64,000 nt of DNA from Mucilaginibacter pankratovii (GTDB taxonomy: Bacteria > Bacteroidota > Bacteroidia > Sphingobacteriales > Sphingobacteriaceae), in assembly GCF_014773265.1 (NCBI RefSeq), contig NZ_JACWMY010000004.1, forward strand, positions 1-64,000. Direction: 5' to 3'. Positions within the stretch are counted from its first letter, which is position 1. Every line of letters starts with the position of its first letter. The notes beneath the pieces were generated by a model, which had not been told where the DNA came from, ran no database searches, and saw only the letters and a list, made by a program, of their open reading frames with translations. Shown piece by piece: positions 7,688-15,915 of this stretch. Position numbers and translations under genes: made by a program.

Positions 7688-8536
7688 ATGTTATCAATAA
7701 AAAAGATAAGTGCGTTTGCACTGGCTTTGCTGTGCCTTTGCATGGCGGGCAGCAGCTACGCGCAAAAAAAGCCAAGGTTTAATGTAATCGCTTTCTATAC
7801 CGCCAAAAACGACCAGGCGCACATCAGTTTTGTGCACGAGGCTAATAAATGGTTCCCGCTGATGGCGGAGAAATACAACTTTGCGTATGATTCTACAAAC
7901 AACTGGAGCAACCTGAACGAGGCTTACCTGGCCAAATACAAGGTGGTTATCTTTTTAGATACCCGCCCCGAAGACCCCGCCCAACGTGCTGCCTTCGAAA
8001 AATACATGAAGAACGGCGGCGGCTGGATGGGCTTCCATTTCTCGGCCTTCGCGCTTACGCCTTCGGATTTTAATGCTGATTGGAATTGGTACCACAACGA
8101 TTTCTTAGGTTCGGGGCAATATGGCAGCAATACCTGGCGGCCAACATCGGCCATTTTAAGGGTAGAGGACAGAACGCACCCGGCTACCAAAAACCTGCCG
8201 GAGACTTTTAAAGCTTCGCCAAACGAATGGTACCGCTGGGAGAAGGATCTGCGCAAAAACCCCGATATCAAAATACTGGCCTCGATAGATTCCAGTAGCT
8301 TCCCCTTAGGCACCGGGCCAAAGCAAAACGAGATCTGGCACAGCGGTTATTACCCGGTAGTGTGGACCAACAAGAATTACAAAATGATCTACTTTAATAT
8401 GGGGCATAATGATATTGACTACGAAGGCAAAACCAATAAGGACCTTTCGCATACATTCGGTAACCCCGTTGAAGATAAGTTGATACTGGACGCCATCGAG
8501 TGGCTTGGCACCGGGAACAAGATCAGCAACAAATAA
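7688..8536 (+). CDS. ThuA domain-containing exported protein
   Basis: A 282-residue protein with a signal peptide ending SSYAQ/K (about residue 26). The ThuA (glutamine amidotransferase-like) fold is seen in RFNVIAFYTAKNDQAH, VVIFLDTRPEDP, GGGWMGFHFSAFA, a HPATKNLP block (about residue 165) and KMIYFNMGHNDIDY. Bacteroidota ThuA proteins usually occur with sugar dehydrogenases or glycosidases; here a GH30 and a GH43 gene follow. Its enzymatic activity is not established. Cell location is predicted to be periplasmic. Confidence 0.88.
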   Translation: MLSIKKISAFALALLCLCMAGSSYAQKKPRFNVIAFYTAKNDQAHISFVHEANKWFPLMAEKYNFAYDSTNNWSNLNEAYLAKYKVVIFLDTRPEDPAQRAAFEKYMKNGGGWMGFHFSAFALTPSDFNADWNWYHNDFLGSGQYGSNTWRPTSAILRVEDRTHPATKNLPETFKASPNEWYRWEKDLRKNPDIKILASIDSSSFPLGTGPKQNEIWHSGYYPVVWTNKNYKMIYFNMGHNDIDYEGKTNKDLSHTFGNPVEDKLILDAIEWLGTGNKISNK

Positions 8537-8690
8537 AGGCTTGCGGGCGAAGCGCATTACTATTTTGGCTTGTTTTTAAAGCAATTGCAGAAATCATTGA
8601 TTCAGAGGTGTTTCTTTATGGATGCGCTTGGTATTAAACCGTATCAATTTGTTTGCAAATAGTTAAAAATCAGTTATTTATAAAAATTTC

Positions 8691-8723
8691 TTTGTGTATT
8701 TAAACGAAACTTTGATAGATTTG
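8691..8723 (+). promoter_or_regulatory. Bacteroidota-type promoter for the GH30 gene
   Basis: TTTG at 8691-8694, a 21-nt spacer, then TAGATTTG at 8716-8723 match the Bacteroidota primary-sigma pattern (TTTG, 19-21 nt, TAnnTTTG). The box ends 38 nt before the GH30 start. Confidence 0.7.
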
Positions 8724-8761
8724 GTTTTTGTAACCAACAAAATAAACCACGTTCAACCTAA

Positions 8762-10222
8762 ATGATAAAGAAAGGACTTTTATTAGCAGGATTCGTTTGC
8801 TTTTCGGCAAGTGCTTTTAGCCAGTCGCCAAAGGCTAAAATGCTTTATTCGGCTAATAATAAAACGGTAAAAGTATATGTTACCGAAAAGGGTTCCGATA
8901 AACGCCTTGCCCCTGCAGGCACCTTAACCTTTACAGATAGTCCGCAACCACCCGAAACCGAAACGCTGGTATTTGTAGATCCCACAAAAACATTCCAAAC
9001 CATGCTGGGCATTGGCGGCGCTTTGACAGATGCTGTAGCCGAAACTTTTTACAAGCTACCGAAAGAAAAACAAAAGGAATTTTTAGCTGCTTATTACGAT
9101 AAGAACATCGGCATAGGCTATACACTGGCCCGCACCAATATCCAAAGCTGCGATTTTAGCAGTGGCAGCTATAGCTATGTATCTGATAACAATAAAGATC
9201 TGCGCGGTTTCGATATCGGCCATGATAAAAAATACCGTATCCCCTTTATAAAGGAAGCTACAAAAGCTGCCGGGGGCAAGCTTACCATGTTTGTATCGCC
9301 ATGGAGCCCGCCCGCTTTTATGAAGGATAACAACGATGTGCTGCATGGCGGCAAGCTAAAAGCCGAATACGCACAAAGCTGGGCCAATTTTTATATCAAA
9401 TTTATAAAAGCTTACGAGAAGGAAGGAATCCCGGTGTGGGGGCTCTCGGTACAAAACGAACCGATGGCTACCCAAACCTGGGAAAGCTGCAAGTACACTG
9501 CTGAGGAAGAGCGAGATTTCGTAAAGAATTATTTAGGCCCAACGCTGGCAAAAGGCGGTATGGCGGCCAAAAAATTGATTGTTTGGGACCATAACCGCGA
9601 CCTGCTTTACCAGCGCGCAAGCACCATCCTGGAAGACCCTGCCGCCGCCAAATACATCTGGGGTATAGGCTTTCACTGGTACGAGACCTGGACAGGTGCT
9701 GGCCAAAACTTTGAGAACGTACGTTTGACGAATGCCGCCTTCCCGGGTAAGAATTTGATCTTCACTGAAGGCTGTGTAGAAAAATTCGATTTTAACCGCC
9801 TTGGCGATTGGACATTGGGCGAGCGTTACGGCCTCTCCATGATGAACGATTTTAACGCAGGCACCGTTGGCTGGACCGACTGGAACATCCTGCTGGACGA
9901 AAAAGGCGGGCCCAACCATGTGGGTAACTTCTGCTTTGCGCCGGTGCATGCCGATACCCGCACGGGCGAGCTTATTTATACCAACTCGTACTATTACATG
10001 GGGCATTTCTCCAAATTCATCCATCCCGGCGCAAAAAGAATTGCCAGCGCTGCCAGCAGGGATAAACTTTTAACCACGGCTTACGTAAACAGGGATGGTA
10101 AATTGGCCGTTGTGGTAATGAACCGCACCGACGAAAAAATTGAATACAGTTTGTGGATAAAAGGCAAAGCCGCCAAAACCTCCGCCGAACCGCATTCCAT
10201 AGCAACGCTTATCGTACAATAA
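8762..10222 (+). CDS. Glycoside hydrolase family 30 (glucosylceramidase-like)
   Basis: A 486-residue exported enzyme with a signal peptide ending SAFSQ/S. A (beta/alpha)8 GH30 catalytic domain is flanked by a beta-rich segment at both ends. The acid/base is Glu233 in SVQNEPMATQTWES and the nucleophile is Glu336 in LIFTEGCVEKF, both at the expected spacing. The GIGGALTDAVAET and WSPPAFMK blocks are also family hallmarks. It most likely cleaves beta-1,6- or beta-1,3-linked glucosides; the exact substrate is not readable. It has its own promoter and terminator and forms a glycan-processing group with the ThuA and GH43 genes. Confidence 0.93.
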   Translation: MIKKGLLLAGFVCFSASAFSQSPKAKMLYSANNKTVKVYVTEKGSDKRLAPAGTLTFTDSPQPPETETLVFVDPTKTFQTMLGIGGALTDAVAETFYKLPKEKQKEFLAAYYDKNIGIGYTLARTNIQSCDFSSGSYSYVSDNNKDLRGFDIGHDKKYRIPFIKEATKAAGGKLTMFVSPWSPPAFMKDNNDVLHGGKLKAEYAQSWANFYIKFIKAYEKEGIPVWGLSVQNEPMATQTWESCKYTAEEERDFVKNYLGPTLAKGGMAAKKLIVWDHNRDLLYQRASTILEDPAAAKYIWGIGFHWYETWTGAGQNFENVRLTNAAFPGKNLIFTEGCVEKFDFNRLGDWTLGERYGLSMMNDFNAGTVGWTDWNILLDEKGGPNHVGNFCFAPVHADTRTGELIYTNSYYYMGHFSKFIHPGAKRIASAASRDKLLTTAYVNRDGKLAVVVMNRTDEKIEYSLWIKGKAAKTSAEPHSIATLIVQ

Positions 10223-10250
10223 ATAATAATAATCAACTAAATCTCTCTAA

Positions 10251-10282
10251 AAGGGGTGCCGGTTTCCGGCGCTCCTTTTTTA
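10251..10282 (+). terminator. Rho-independent terminator after GH30
   Basis: AAGGGGTGCCGG pairs with CCGGCGCTCCTT (two G-U pairs) across a short loop and is followed by a TTTTTTATTTT tract. Confidence 0.8.
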
Positions 10283-10354
10283 TTTTGTGGGAGTGATAAA
10301 TGCTACATACTCAACAATACCTATATTTGGCATCAACCAACTATTCTTCCTGAA

Positions 10355-12112
10355 ATGAAAGCAGCAACCCGTTTATTGTTAGCATCCCTGTTTTGTTTGA
10401 CATCGCTCGGCTCATCGGCACAAACAAAAAGGCTAACCTATTGCAACCCGCTGAACCTTGATTATGGTTATACGCCATTTGAAACTTTCGCCGCCTGGGG
10501 TAAGCACCGCGCTACCGCCGACCCCACCATGACCTTCTTTAAAGGCAATTACTACCTCTTTAGCACCAACCAGTTTGGTTATTGGTGGAGCCCCGATATG
10601 CTGAGCTGGAAGTTTGTATCGCGCAAATTTGTACGCCCTTATAACGAGGTAAAAGGCGACGAACTTTGCGCGCCGGCCACCCTGGTTTTAGGCGATACGC
10701 TGCTGGTGATCGGCTCTACCTATAATAAAGATTTTACCCTGTGGATGAGTACCGACCCAACACACGATACCTGGAAAGCCGCAAAAGATTATTTCCAGGT
10801 AGGTGCCTGGGATCCGGGCATGTTTGCCGATGACGATGGCCGCGTGTACATCTATCACGGCAGCAGCAACACCTTCCCTATGTACGGGCAGGAGATAGAT
10901 CGCAAGACGTTTGAACCCATCGGCCCGAAAAAAGAAATGATCAAGCTGGATTGGAAAGAGCACGGCTGGGAACGTTTCGGCGAGAATAATGATAACGTTT
11001 TCCTCACCGGCTTTATGGAAGGTGGCTGGATGAACAAGCATAAGGGCAAATACTATCTGCAATATGCAGCCCCCGGTACCGAAGGGCGCGGCTATGGCGA
11101 TGGCGTTTACGTGGGCGATAAACCACTTGGTCCGTTTAAATACCAAAGCCATAACCCGTTCAGCTACAAGCCGGGTGGCTTTGCCAAAGGCGCAGGCCAC
11201 GGCGCCACTTGGGCAGATAAGTACGGCAATTACTGGCACATTAGTACCATGGTGGTTGATGTAAAGAATAACTTTGAACGCCGCATTGGCTTTTGGCCTG
11301 CAGGTTTTGATGATGACGGCGTTATGTACACCAATACCGCCTATGGCGATTACCCGCATTATTTATCGGCAGGGAAGGAAGAACATCTTAAAAGCAACTT
11401 TACCGGCTGGATGCTGCTGAACTATAACAAACCCGTGCAGGTATCATCAACCCTTGGCGCCTATGTGCCCAATTTGGCGGTTGATGAGGATATTAAAACC
11501 TACTGGAGCGCCAAAACCGCCAACAAAGGCGAGTGGATGCAAACAGACCTGGGCGAAGTAAGCACCGTAAAGGCCATTCAGCTGAACTATGCCGATCAGG
11601 ATGCAACCTTTCTGGGGAAATCACTTGGGGTATACCATCAGTATTTAATAACCTCCTCCATCGATGGAAAAACCTGGAAACCATTAGTTGATAAACGCCA
11701 AAACAAAACCGATGTACCGCACGATTACGTGGAACTGAAATCTGCTGTAAAAGCACGCTATCTAAAAATAACCAACTACCACATGCCAACGGGCAAGTTC
11801 GCTTTATCCGGCTTCCGGGTGTTTGGGAAGGGCGCCGGTGCCGCGCCCGACAGCGTGCGGAACCTGATCGTACTGCGCGGCAAGGAAGAGAACCGCAACT
11901 CCTGGCTACGCTGGCGCCAAACCGACGGGGCCGTAGGTTATACCATTTACATGGGCATAGCGCCCGATAAATTGTACAATAACATTATGGTGTACAATGT
12001 AAATGAGTACTATTTTAACGGGATGGAGAAGGGTGTGCCTTACTACTTCCAGATAGAGGCATTTAATGAGAACGGGATAAGTAAAAGGACGAAGGTGATA
12101 AAGGTGGAGTAA
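10355..12112 (+). CDS. Glycoside hydrolase family 43-like enzyme with discoidin and Fn3 domains
   Basis: The ATG at 10355 gives a clean signal peptide (MKAATRLLLASLFCLTS...SSAQ/T); a GTG further upstream would lie in the preceding terminator. A five-bladed propeller occupies about residues 28-345. Asp56 in ATADPTM is the likely general base and GAWDPGMFADDDG is a second conserved block. An F5/8 (discoidin-like) domain spans about 355-495 (VDEDIKTYWSAKTANKGEWMQTDLG). A fibronectin type III-like domain ends the protein. It is probably an arabinofuranosidase/xylosidase-type enzyme acting outside the cytoplasm. A TATATTTG box at 10322 may be its promoter element. The product is 585 residues long. 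Confidence 0.88.
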   Translation: MKAATRLLLASLFCLTSLGSSAQTKRLTYCNPLNLDYGYTPFETFAAWGKHRATADPTMTFFKGNYYLFSTNQFGYWWSPDMLSWKFVSRKFVRPYNEVKGDELCAPATLVLGDTLLVIGSTYNKDFTLWMSTDPTHDTWKAAKDYFQVGAWDPGMFADDDGRVYIYHGSSNTFPMYGQEIDRKTFEPIGPKKEMIKLDWKEHGWERFGENNDNVFLTGFMEGGWMNKHKGKYYLQYAAPGTEGRGYGDGVYVGDKPLGPFKYQSHNPFSYKPGGFAKGAGHGATWADKYGNYWHISTMVVDVKNNFERRIGFWPAGFDDDGVMYTNTAYGDYPHYLSAGKEEHLKSNFTGWMLLNYNKPVQVSSTLGAYVPNLAVDEDIKTYWSAKTANKGEWMQTDLGEVSTVKAIQLNYADQDATFLGKSLGVYHQYLITSSIDGKTWKPLVDKRQNKTDVPHDYVELKSAVKARYLKITNYHMPTGKFALSGFRVFGKGAGAAPDSVRNLIVLRGKEENRNSWLRWRQTDGAVGYTIYMGIAPDKLYNNIMVYNVNEYYFNGMEKGVPYYFQIEAFNENGISKRTKVIKVE

Positions 12113-12161
12113 TAGCAGAAATGCGCCAGTGATTATTTATGGTACGCCGAACTAATCCTTA

Positions 12162-12524
12162 TTAGTTTGAGGTTATATTGGCGTCAACTATTTCATATTT
12201 GACCAAATTGGTATAAAAACTACTGTCTATTTCTAATTGCACTTCTTGCTTTGGTGCTAAAACGTGCGTTTCTGAACGCTCAAAAGTCTTACTGTAATCT
12301 TCCACAAAGGCCTTGCAGGTAAAAGTGACTTTATGCTCCTTTGATTTGTTCGTCAATGTATATAGTCTCCAAAAATTGGTGATAGGCCGCACATTACCAC
12401 ATGTGGTATCTATATTTGCCGATACTGCTGTATCACTTGTAATTGCCCCGTAGCTTTTGGGCGATGGACTCGAACTACACGACACTATGAATAAAATAGC
12501 CGGAATAATAGATAAATACTTCAT
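12162..12524 (-). CDS. Predicted small lipoprotein
   Basis: A 120-residue protein starting MKYLSIIPAILFIVSC, with Cys16 as the lipidated residue and a Ser/Pro-rich linker after it. The remainder (TNFWRLYTLTNKSKEHKVTF ... LAPKQEVQLEIDSS) resembles a small Ig-like beta-sandwich. No family is recognised. It is oriented opposite to both neighbours and stands alone. The alternative start 21 bp upstream would hide the signal, so ATG at 12524 is preferred. Confidence 0.7.
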   Translation of the reverse strand: MKYLSIIPAILFIVSCSSSPSPKSYGAITSDTAVSANIDTTCGNVRPITNFWRLYTLTNKSKEHKVTFTCKAFVEDYSKTFERSETHVLAPKQEVQLEIDSSFYTNLVKYEIVDANITSN

Positions 12525-12649
12525 AGTCAAATATAATAAGGTCAAGGCATTTATCCTGGCCTAAGTTATGATTGATTTGGTTGAAACTTAAATCAATTTG
12601 CCGGTGTTGAAGAAAACAATCTTAAATTGCTCTTTTAACAATGATAGCT

Positions 12650-13150
12650 ATGCAAAAACTATATTCATTCATCCTATTCATATTCCTCAGCGCCGCAGCC
12701 CTCGCTCAAACGCCTGATAGCCTGCTAAAACCCTCACCCCTAAAAACCATCAGCAATACCCAATACGATGCGCTGATGAAGGGGCGGGACCAATACCAGA
12801 TGAGCCTGGTTGCCGATCTGAACGGCTACCCATCAGCACAAAAGGCGCTGAAATACAAGAAAGAGCTCGACCTGAGCCCTAACCAAACGGCGGCTTTAAC
12901 CAAAATAAACACCGAATTGCAGCGTAAAAAGATAGAGATGGGCAACTCTATCGTAACCAATGAAACCAAACTCGATGGCCTTTTTCAATCGAAAAAGGTG
13001 ACGGAGGGCGATATCCTTTTTTATGGCAACCGCAGCGGATTGTACTATGGCGAGCTGAGGAACGCCATTTTAATGGCGGCTTACAATACCTATAAATTGC
13101 TCGCGCCGGCGCAGATAAATAAATTGAAGTCATTCAAAAATGATAATTAG
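12650..13150 (+). CDS. Exported Spy/LTXXQ-like helical protein
   Basis: From the ATG at 12650 (another ATG lies 9 nt upstream) the product has 166 residues and a signal peptide ending AALAQ/T. The mature chain is helical with LDLSPNQTAALTKINTELQ, the recurring Spy/CpxP-type helix, and a second helix near the end (LLAPAQINKLKSF). It is distantly similar in plan to the duplicated protein at 3932-4645 but single-unit. A role in envelope stress or assembly is inferred from the family only. It precedes accA by 45 nt. Confidence 0.7.
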   Translation: MQKLYSFILFIFLSAAALAQTPDSLLKPSPLKTISNTQYDALMKGRDQYQMSLVADLNGYPSAQKALKYKKELDLSPNQTAALTKINTELQRKKIEMGNSIVTNETKLDGLFQSKKVTEGDILFYGNRSGLYYGELRNAILMAAYNTYKLLAPAQINKLKSFKNDN

Positions 13151-13195
13151 CAATATGCCGTTTGATTTTTTTAATTTAGCGCCTCAATAAATTGT

Positions 13196-14152
13196 ATGAA
13201 GATTACATTTGATTTTGAAAAACCACTGGCAGAGCTTCAGGGGCAGATAGAAAAAGTGCAGCAGGTAGAAGAGAAGAATAAGCTGGACATGAGCGCCACT
13301 GTTGCCGAACTGGAAGCCAAACTGGAAACTGCCAAAAAAGAAATATACGGCAACCTTACCGGCTGGCAAAAGGTGCAGATCTCCCGCCACCCCGAGCGCC
13401 CATATACCTTACAGTACCTCGAACTGATGTGCGATGATTTCATCGAAATGCATGGCGACCGTACCGTAGGTGATGATAAGGCAATCATAGGTGGTTTTGG
13501 TACATTAAACGGGCAAACCGTAATGTTCATAGGTCACCAAAAGGGGCGTAATACCAAAGAGCGCCAGTACCGCAATTTCGGTATGGCTAACCCGGAAGGG
13601 TACCGCAAAGCTTTAAGGCTGATGAAAATGGCCGAAAAATTCGGCAAGCCGGTAGTTACCCTGATAGATACCCCGGGAGCATTCCCGGGCCTGGAAGCAG
13701 AAGAACGCGGACAAGGCGAAGCTATTGCCCGTAACCTGTTAGAGATGTCGATACTGAAAGTACCGGTGATCTGCGTGGTTATTGGCGAAGGTGCATCGGG
13801 TGGTGCATTGGGCATTGGTATCGGCGATAAAGTGATGATGCTGGATAATAGCTGGTATTCGGTTATTTCGCCTGAGAACTGCTCTACCATCCTGTTTAAA
13901 ACATGGGAGCATAAAGAGCGTGCCGCAGAGATGCTGAAGCTTACCTCTACCGAAATGCTAAAAAACAAGCTGATTGACGGCGTTATAAAAGAACCACTTG
14001 GCGGTGCCCACCAGGACCCGGTTGCCATGGCAGCCACGCTAAAAAAACAACTTCTTAAAGATCTTAAAATCTTAGGCGAGCGCAACATCGACGAACTGGT
14101 TGCAGAGCGGATAGAGAAGTTCTGTAATATGGGTGTGGTTGTTGAGGATTAA
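13196..14152 (+). CDS. accA: Acetyl-CoA carboxylase carboxyltransferase subunit alpha
   Basis: A 318-residue cytoplasmic enzyme of full family length. It transfers the carboxyl group from carboxybiotin to acetyl-CoA to give malonyl-CoA, the first committed step of fatty-acid synthesis, together with AccD. Diagnostic stretches are [14 protein letters not shown] at the N-terminus, [14 protein letters not shown] (about residues 63-76), [24 protein letters not shown] (begins about 161) and [15 protein letters not shown]. accD is not in this window, as is usual for Bacteroidota. A strong bidirectional terminator follows. Confidence 0.97.
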   Translation: MKITFDFEKPLAELQGQIEKVQQVEEKNKLDMSATVAELEAKLETAKKEIYGNLTGWQKVQISRHPERPYTLQYLELMCDDFIEMHGDRTVGDDKAIIGGFGTLNGQTVMFIGHQKGRNTKERQYRNFGMANPEGYRKALRLMKMAEKFGKPVVTLIDTPGAFPGLEAEERGQGEAIARNLLEMSILKVPVICVVIGEGASGGALGIGIGDKVMMLDNSWYSVISPENCSTILFKTWEHKERAAEMLKLTSTEMLKNKLIDGVIKEPLGGAHQDPVAMAATLKKQLLKDLKILGERNIDELVAERIEKFCNMGVVVED

Positions 14153-14157
14153 TTTTG

Positions 14158-14205
14158 GACGAAAGACTTTTAGACAAAAGATAAAGGACATAAAAAGACA
14201 TAAAA
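14158..14205. repeat. Weak one-armed 7/8-nt periodic repeat
   Basis: Directly after accA there are six degenerate units of GACNAAA type at 7-10-nt spacing, with no reverse-complement arm. It runs straight into the terminator. It may be a decayed member of the periodic palindrome family. Confidence 0.4.
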
Positions 14206-14240
14206 CAGAAAAAGCGGCGATGAGCCGCTTTTTCTGTTTT
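14202..14240. terminator. Bidirectional Rho-independent terminator
   Basis: A perfect 17-bp stem (14202-14218 with 14224-14240) carries a 5-nt loop, with GCGGC/GCCGC at the top and A-run/T-run flanks. It can terminate accA on the plus strand and transcripts arriving on the minus strand. Confidence 0.9.
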
Positions 14241-14269
14241 ACGATAGTATAATAAGCGATGCGTTCTTT

Positions 14270-14405
14270 CCCTCCCTTGGGAGGGGTGTGCTGGGCTGTG
14301 AAGTGGGAGGGAGGGGTTTCGGCGCTATGCAATAGCCGACTTTGCGGCTAACCCCTCCCCGCCTTTGCGCGCGAGGCCCCCCGCACCCCTCCCGTTGGGA
14401 GGGAG
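14270..14405. repeat. GGGAGGG-type palindromic element R2 (copy 1)
   Basis: Both ends are short hairpins (CCCTCCCttGGGAGGG on the left, CCCCTCCCgttGGGAGGGAG on the right). Between them lie GGGAGGGGTTTCG and the word CTATGCAATA. Partial copies occur at 24448-24516 and 33611-33680. It lies between accA and the convergent serine hydrolase gene and contains no open frame of note. Confidence 0.7.
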
Positions 14406-14414
14406 TTCGTTTTC

Positions 14415-15797
14415 CTACTTCCCCAACTCCGCAATTATAGCTTTAGCCGCACCATTCGTCGGGTCAAGCTTGAGAGAGCGTTTGTAGTTTAGTAAAGCTT
14501 TAGCCTTATCGCCTTTATTGTAATATGCTTCACCGAGGCTATCGAACACATTACCGGATGTTGGGAAGAGGGTTGTATTGTATTCCAACACTACTATCGC
14601 GTCATCCAGTTTTTTGGCGTTCATGAGGGAATAGCCGATCTCGTTGAGGGTTGATTCGCTATCAAACCCATATTCGTTTGGGTGTTTCGCTTTCAGGTCT
14701 TTATAAAAAACCAGTACCTGTTCGCCGCTTAACGTGTCCAGCTGTTTCTGAAAATCGGCCAATATTGAGCGTTTCGGTTGACTATAAGGTTTGCCATCGA
14801 GGATGTTTTGGATGGCATTGTCGATGTCAAAGATGTTGTTCTGCCTGTTGTTGGTCATCAGGATCACCGTTCTGCCTTTTAGCGGACTGCCCACCACTAA
14901 TGCCTGGTAATAAACACTGCTGCCATCGTGCTTGTGGAATACCAGTTTGTTACCATCCATGGTGCCGCCGCCAAGGCCGCATTGCTTATCGGGGCCAAAT
15001 GGCGTAACCAGTATTTTGGTGGATGCCGGGCTGATGAGTTTAAAATTCTCCAAAGCTTGCTCCCATTTATAAAAATCATCCAGGGTTACCGCCACCCAGC
15101 CGGTGATAGGGTAGATGAGCGGACCCTGTTTGCCCTCGTTGGTGTACGATTTTGCCATCAGCGGGGTATTGTCGTCCGGGTCTATCACGGCGGTGCTCAT
15201 GCCTGCGGGTTTCAGCAGTTTTTCTTCTACGAATTTATTGAAGGGTAAGCCGGTTATCTTTTCGATGATGCGGCGCTGCATAAAAACGTTGTTGTTATTG
15301 TAGGCGTATTTGGTGCCGGGCTCAAAATCGAGCTGCTGCAGTTTCATCAGGTCGGCTATGTTATCGGCATCACCTTTTACGGTTTTCCATTTTACATCGG
15401 GGATGCCGCTGGTGTATTGCAGCAGGTTTTTGATGCTTACCTTATTTGCCCAGGCAGGCAGCTCGGGGAAGAATTTTGATACCTTGTCATCAATGCTGAG
15501 TTTGCCCTGTTCCTGCAGCATCATAATGCCTACGGCGTTAAACTCCTTGGCTATCGACCCAATATGGAAGCGGTAGTCTTCTATAAGTGGCTCTTTTTTT
15601 GAGACATTGGTAAAACCGATGGCGTTTTTGTAAACTACTTTACCACCATCCATCACCAAAATATTACCGCTGAACAGGCCCATCCGGTTGGTTCGGCGAA
15701 TCATGGTATCAATAGTAACGGCTTTGGTCTGACCGAAAACGGTAATAGTAAGGAGCAGAAAGGAAAATATAAGGGATGCGGCGGCGTATTTTTTCAT
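14415..15797 (-). CDS. Serine hydrolase (class C beta-lactamase-like) with C-terminal TPRs
   Basis: The start MKKYAAASLIFSFLLL at 15797 supplies a signal peptide ending VFGQ/T; a longer frame would lack one. The catalytic Ser lies in the S-x-x-K motif SIAK (FHIGSIAKEFNA, about residue 80) and the Y-x-N element is YAYNN. A beta-lactamase/D-Ala-D-Ala-peptidase domain fills residues 25-360. Three TPR-like helical repeats follow (ALLNYKRSLKLDPTNGAA near the end). Such proteins are periplasmic esterases or peptidases of undefined substrate rather than resistance enzymes. Length is 460 residues. Confidence 0.88.
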   Translation of the reverse strand: MKKYAAASLIFSFLLLTITVFGQTKAVTIDTMIRRTNRMGLFSGNILVMDGGKVVYKNAIGFTNVSKKEPLIEDYRFHIGSIAKEFNAVGIMMLQEQGKLSIDDKVSKFFPELPAWANKVSIKNLLQYTSGIPDVKWKTVKGDADNIADLMKLQQLDFEPGTKYAYNNNNVFMQRRIIEKITGLPFNKFVEEKLLKPAGMSTAVIDPDDNTPLMAKSYTNEGKQGPLIYPITGWVAVTLDDFYKWEQALENFKLISPASTKILVTPFGPDKQCGLGGGTMDGNKLVFHKHDGSSVYYQALVVGSPLKGRTVILMTNNRQNNIFDIDNAIQNILDGKPYSQPKRSILADFQKQLDTLSGEQVLVFYKDLKAKHPNEYGFDSESTLNEIGYSLMNAKKLDDAIVVLEYNTTLFPTSGNVFDSLGEAYYNKGDKAKALLNYKRSLKLDPTNGAAKAIIAELGK

Positions 15798-15861
15798 CAG
15801 TAGGTAGTGTAAAGGTAAGACACCCGAAACGATGCGATTGTTACGAAGCGTAGCCAACAAA

Positions 15862-15886
15862 AACGCCCCGTTTAAAGCGGGGCGTT
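15862..15886 (-). terminator. Rho-independent terminator of the DUF2723 gene
   Basis: A 9-bp perfect stem AACGCCCCG/CGGGGCGTT with a 7-nt loop. Read on the minus strand it is followed by TTTTTG. It lies 30 nt beyond the stop codon of the large membrane protein. Confidence 0.8.
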
Positions 15887-15915
15887 AAATGTATCAGATT
15901 TGCTGACGAATTATT

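Noticed and set aside
10688..11359. Minus-strand frame of 223 codons opposite the GH43 gene
   Set aside because: Long only because of GC-rich codon structure; the plus strand has a full glycosidase with signal peptide.
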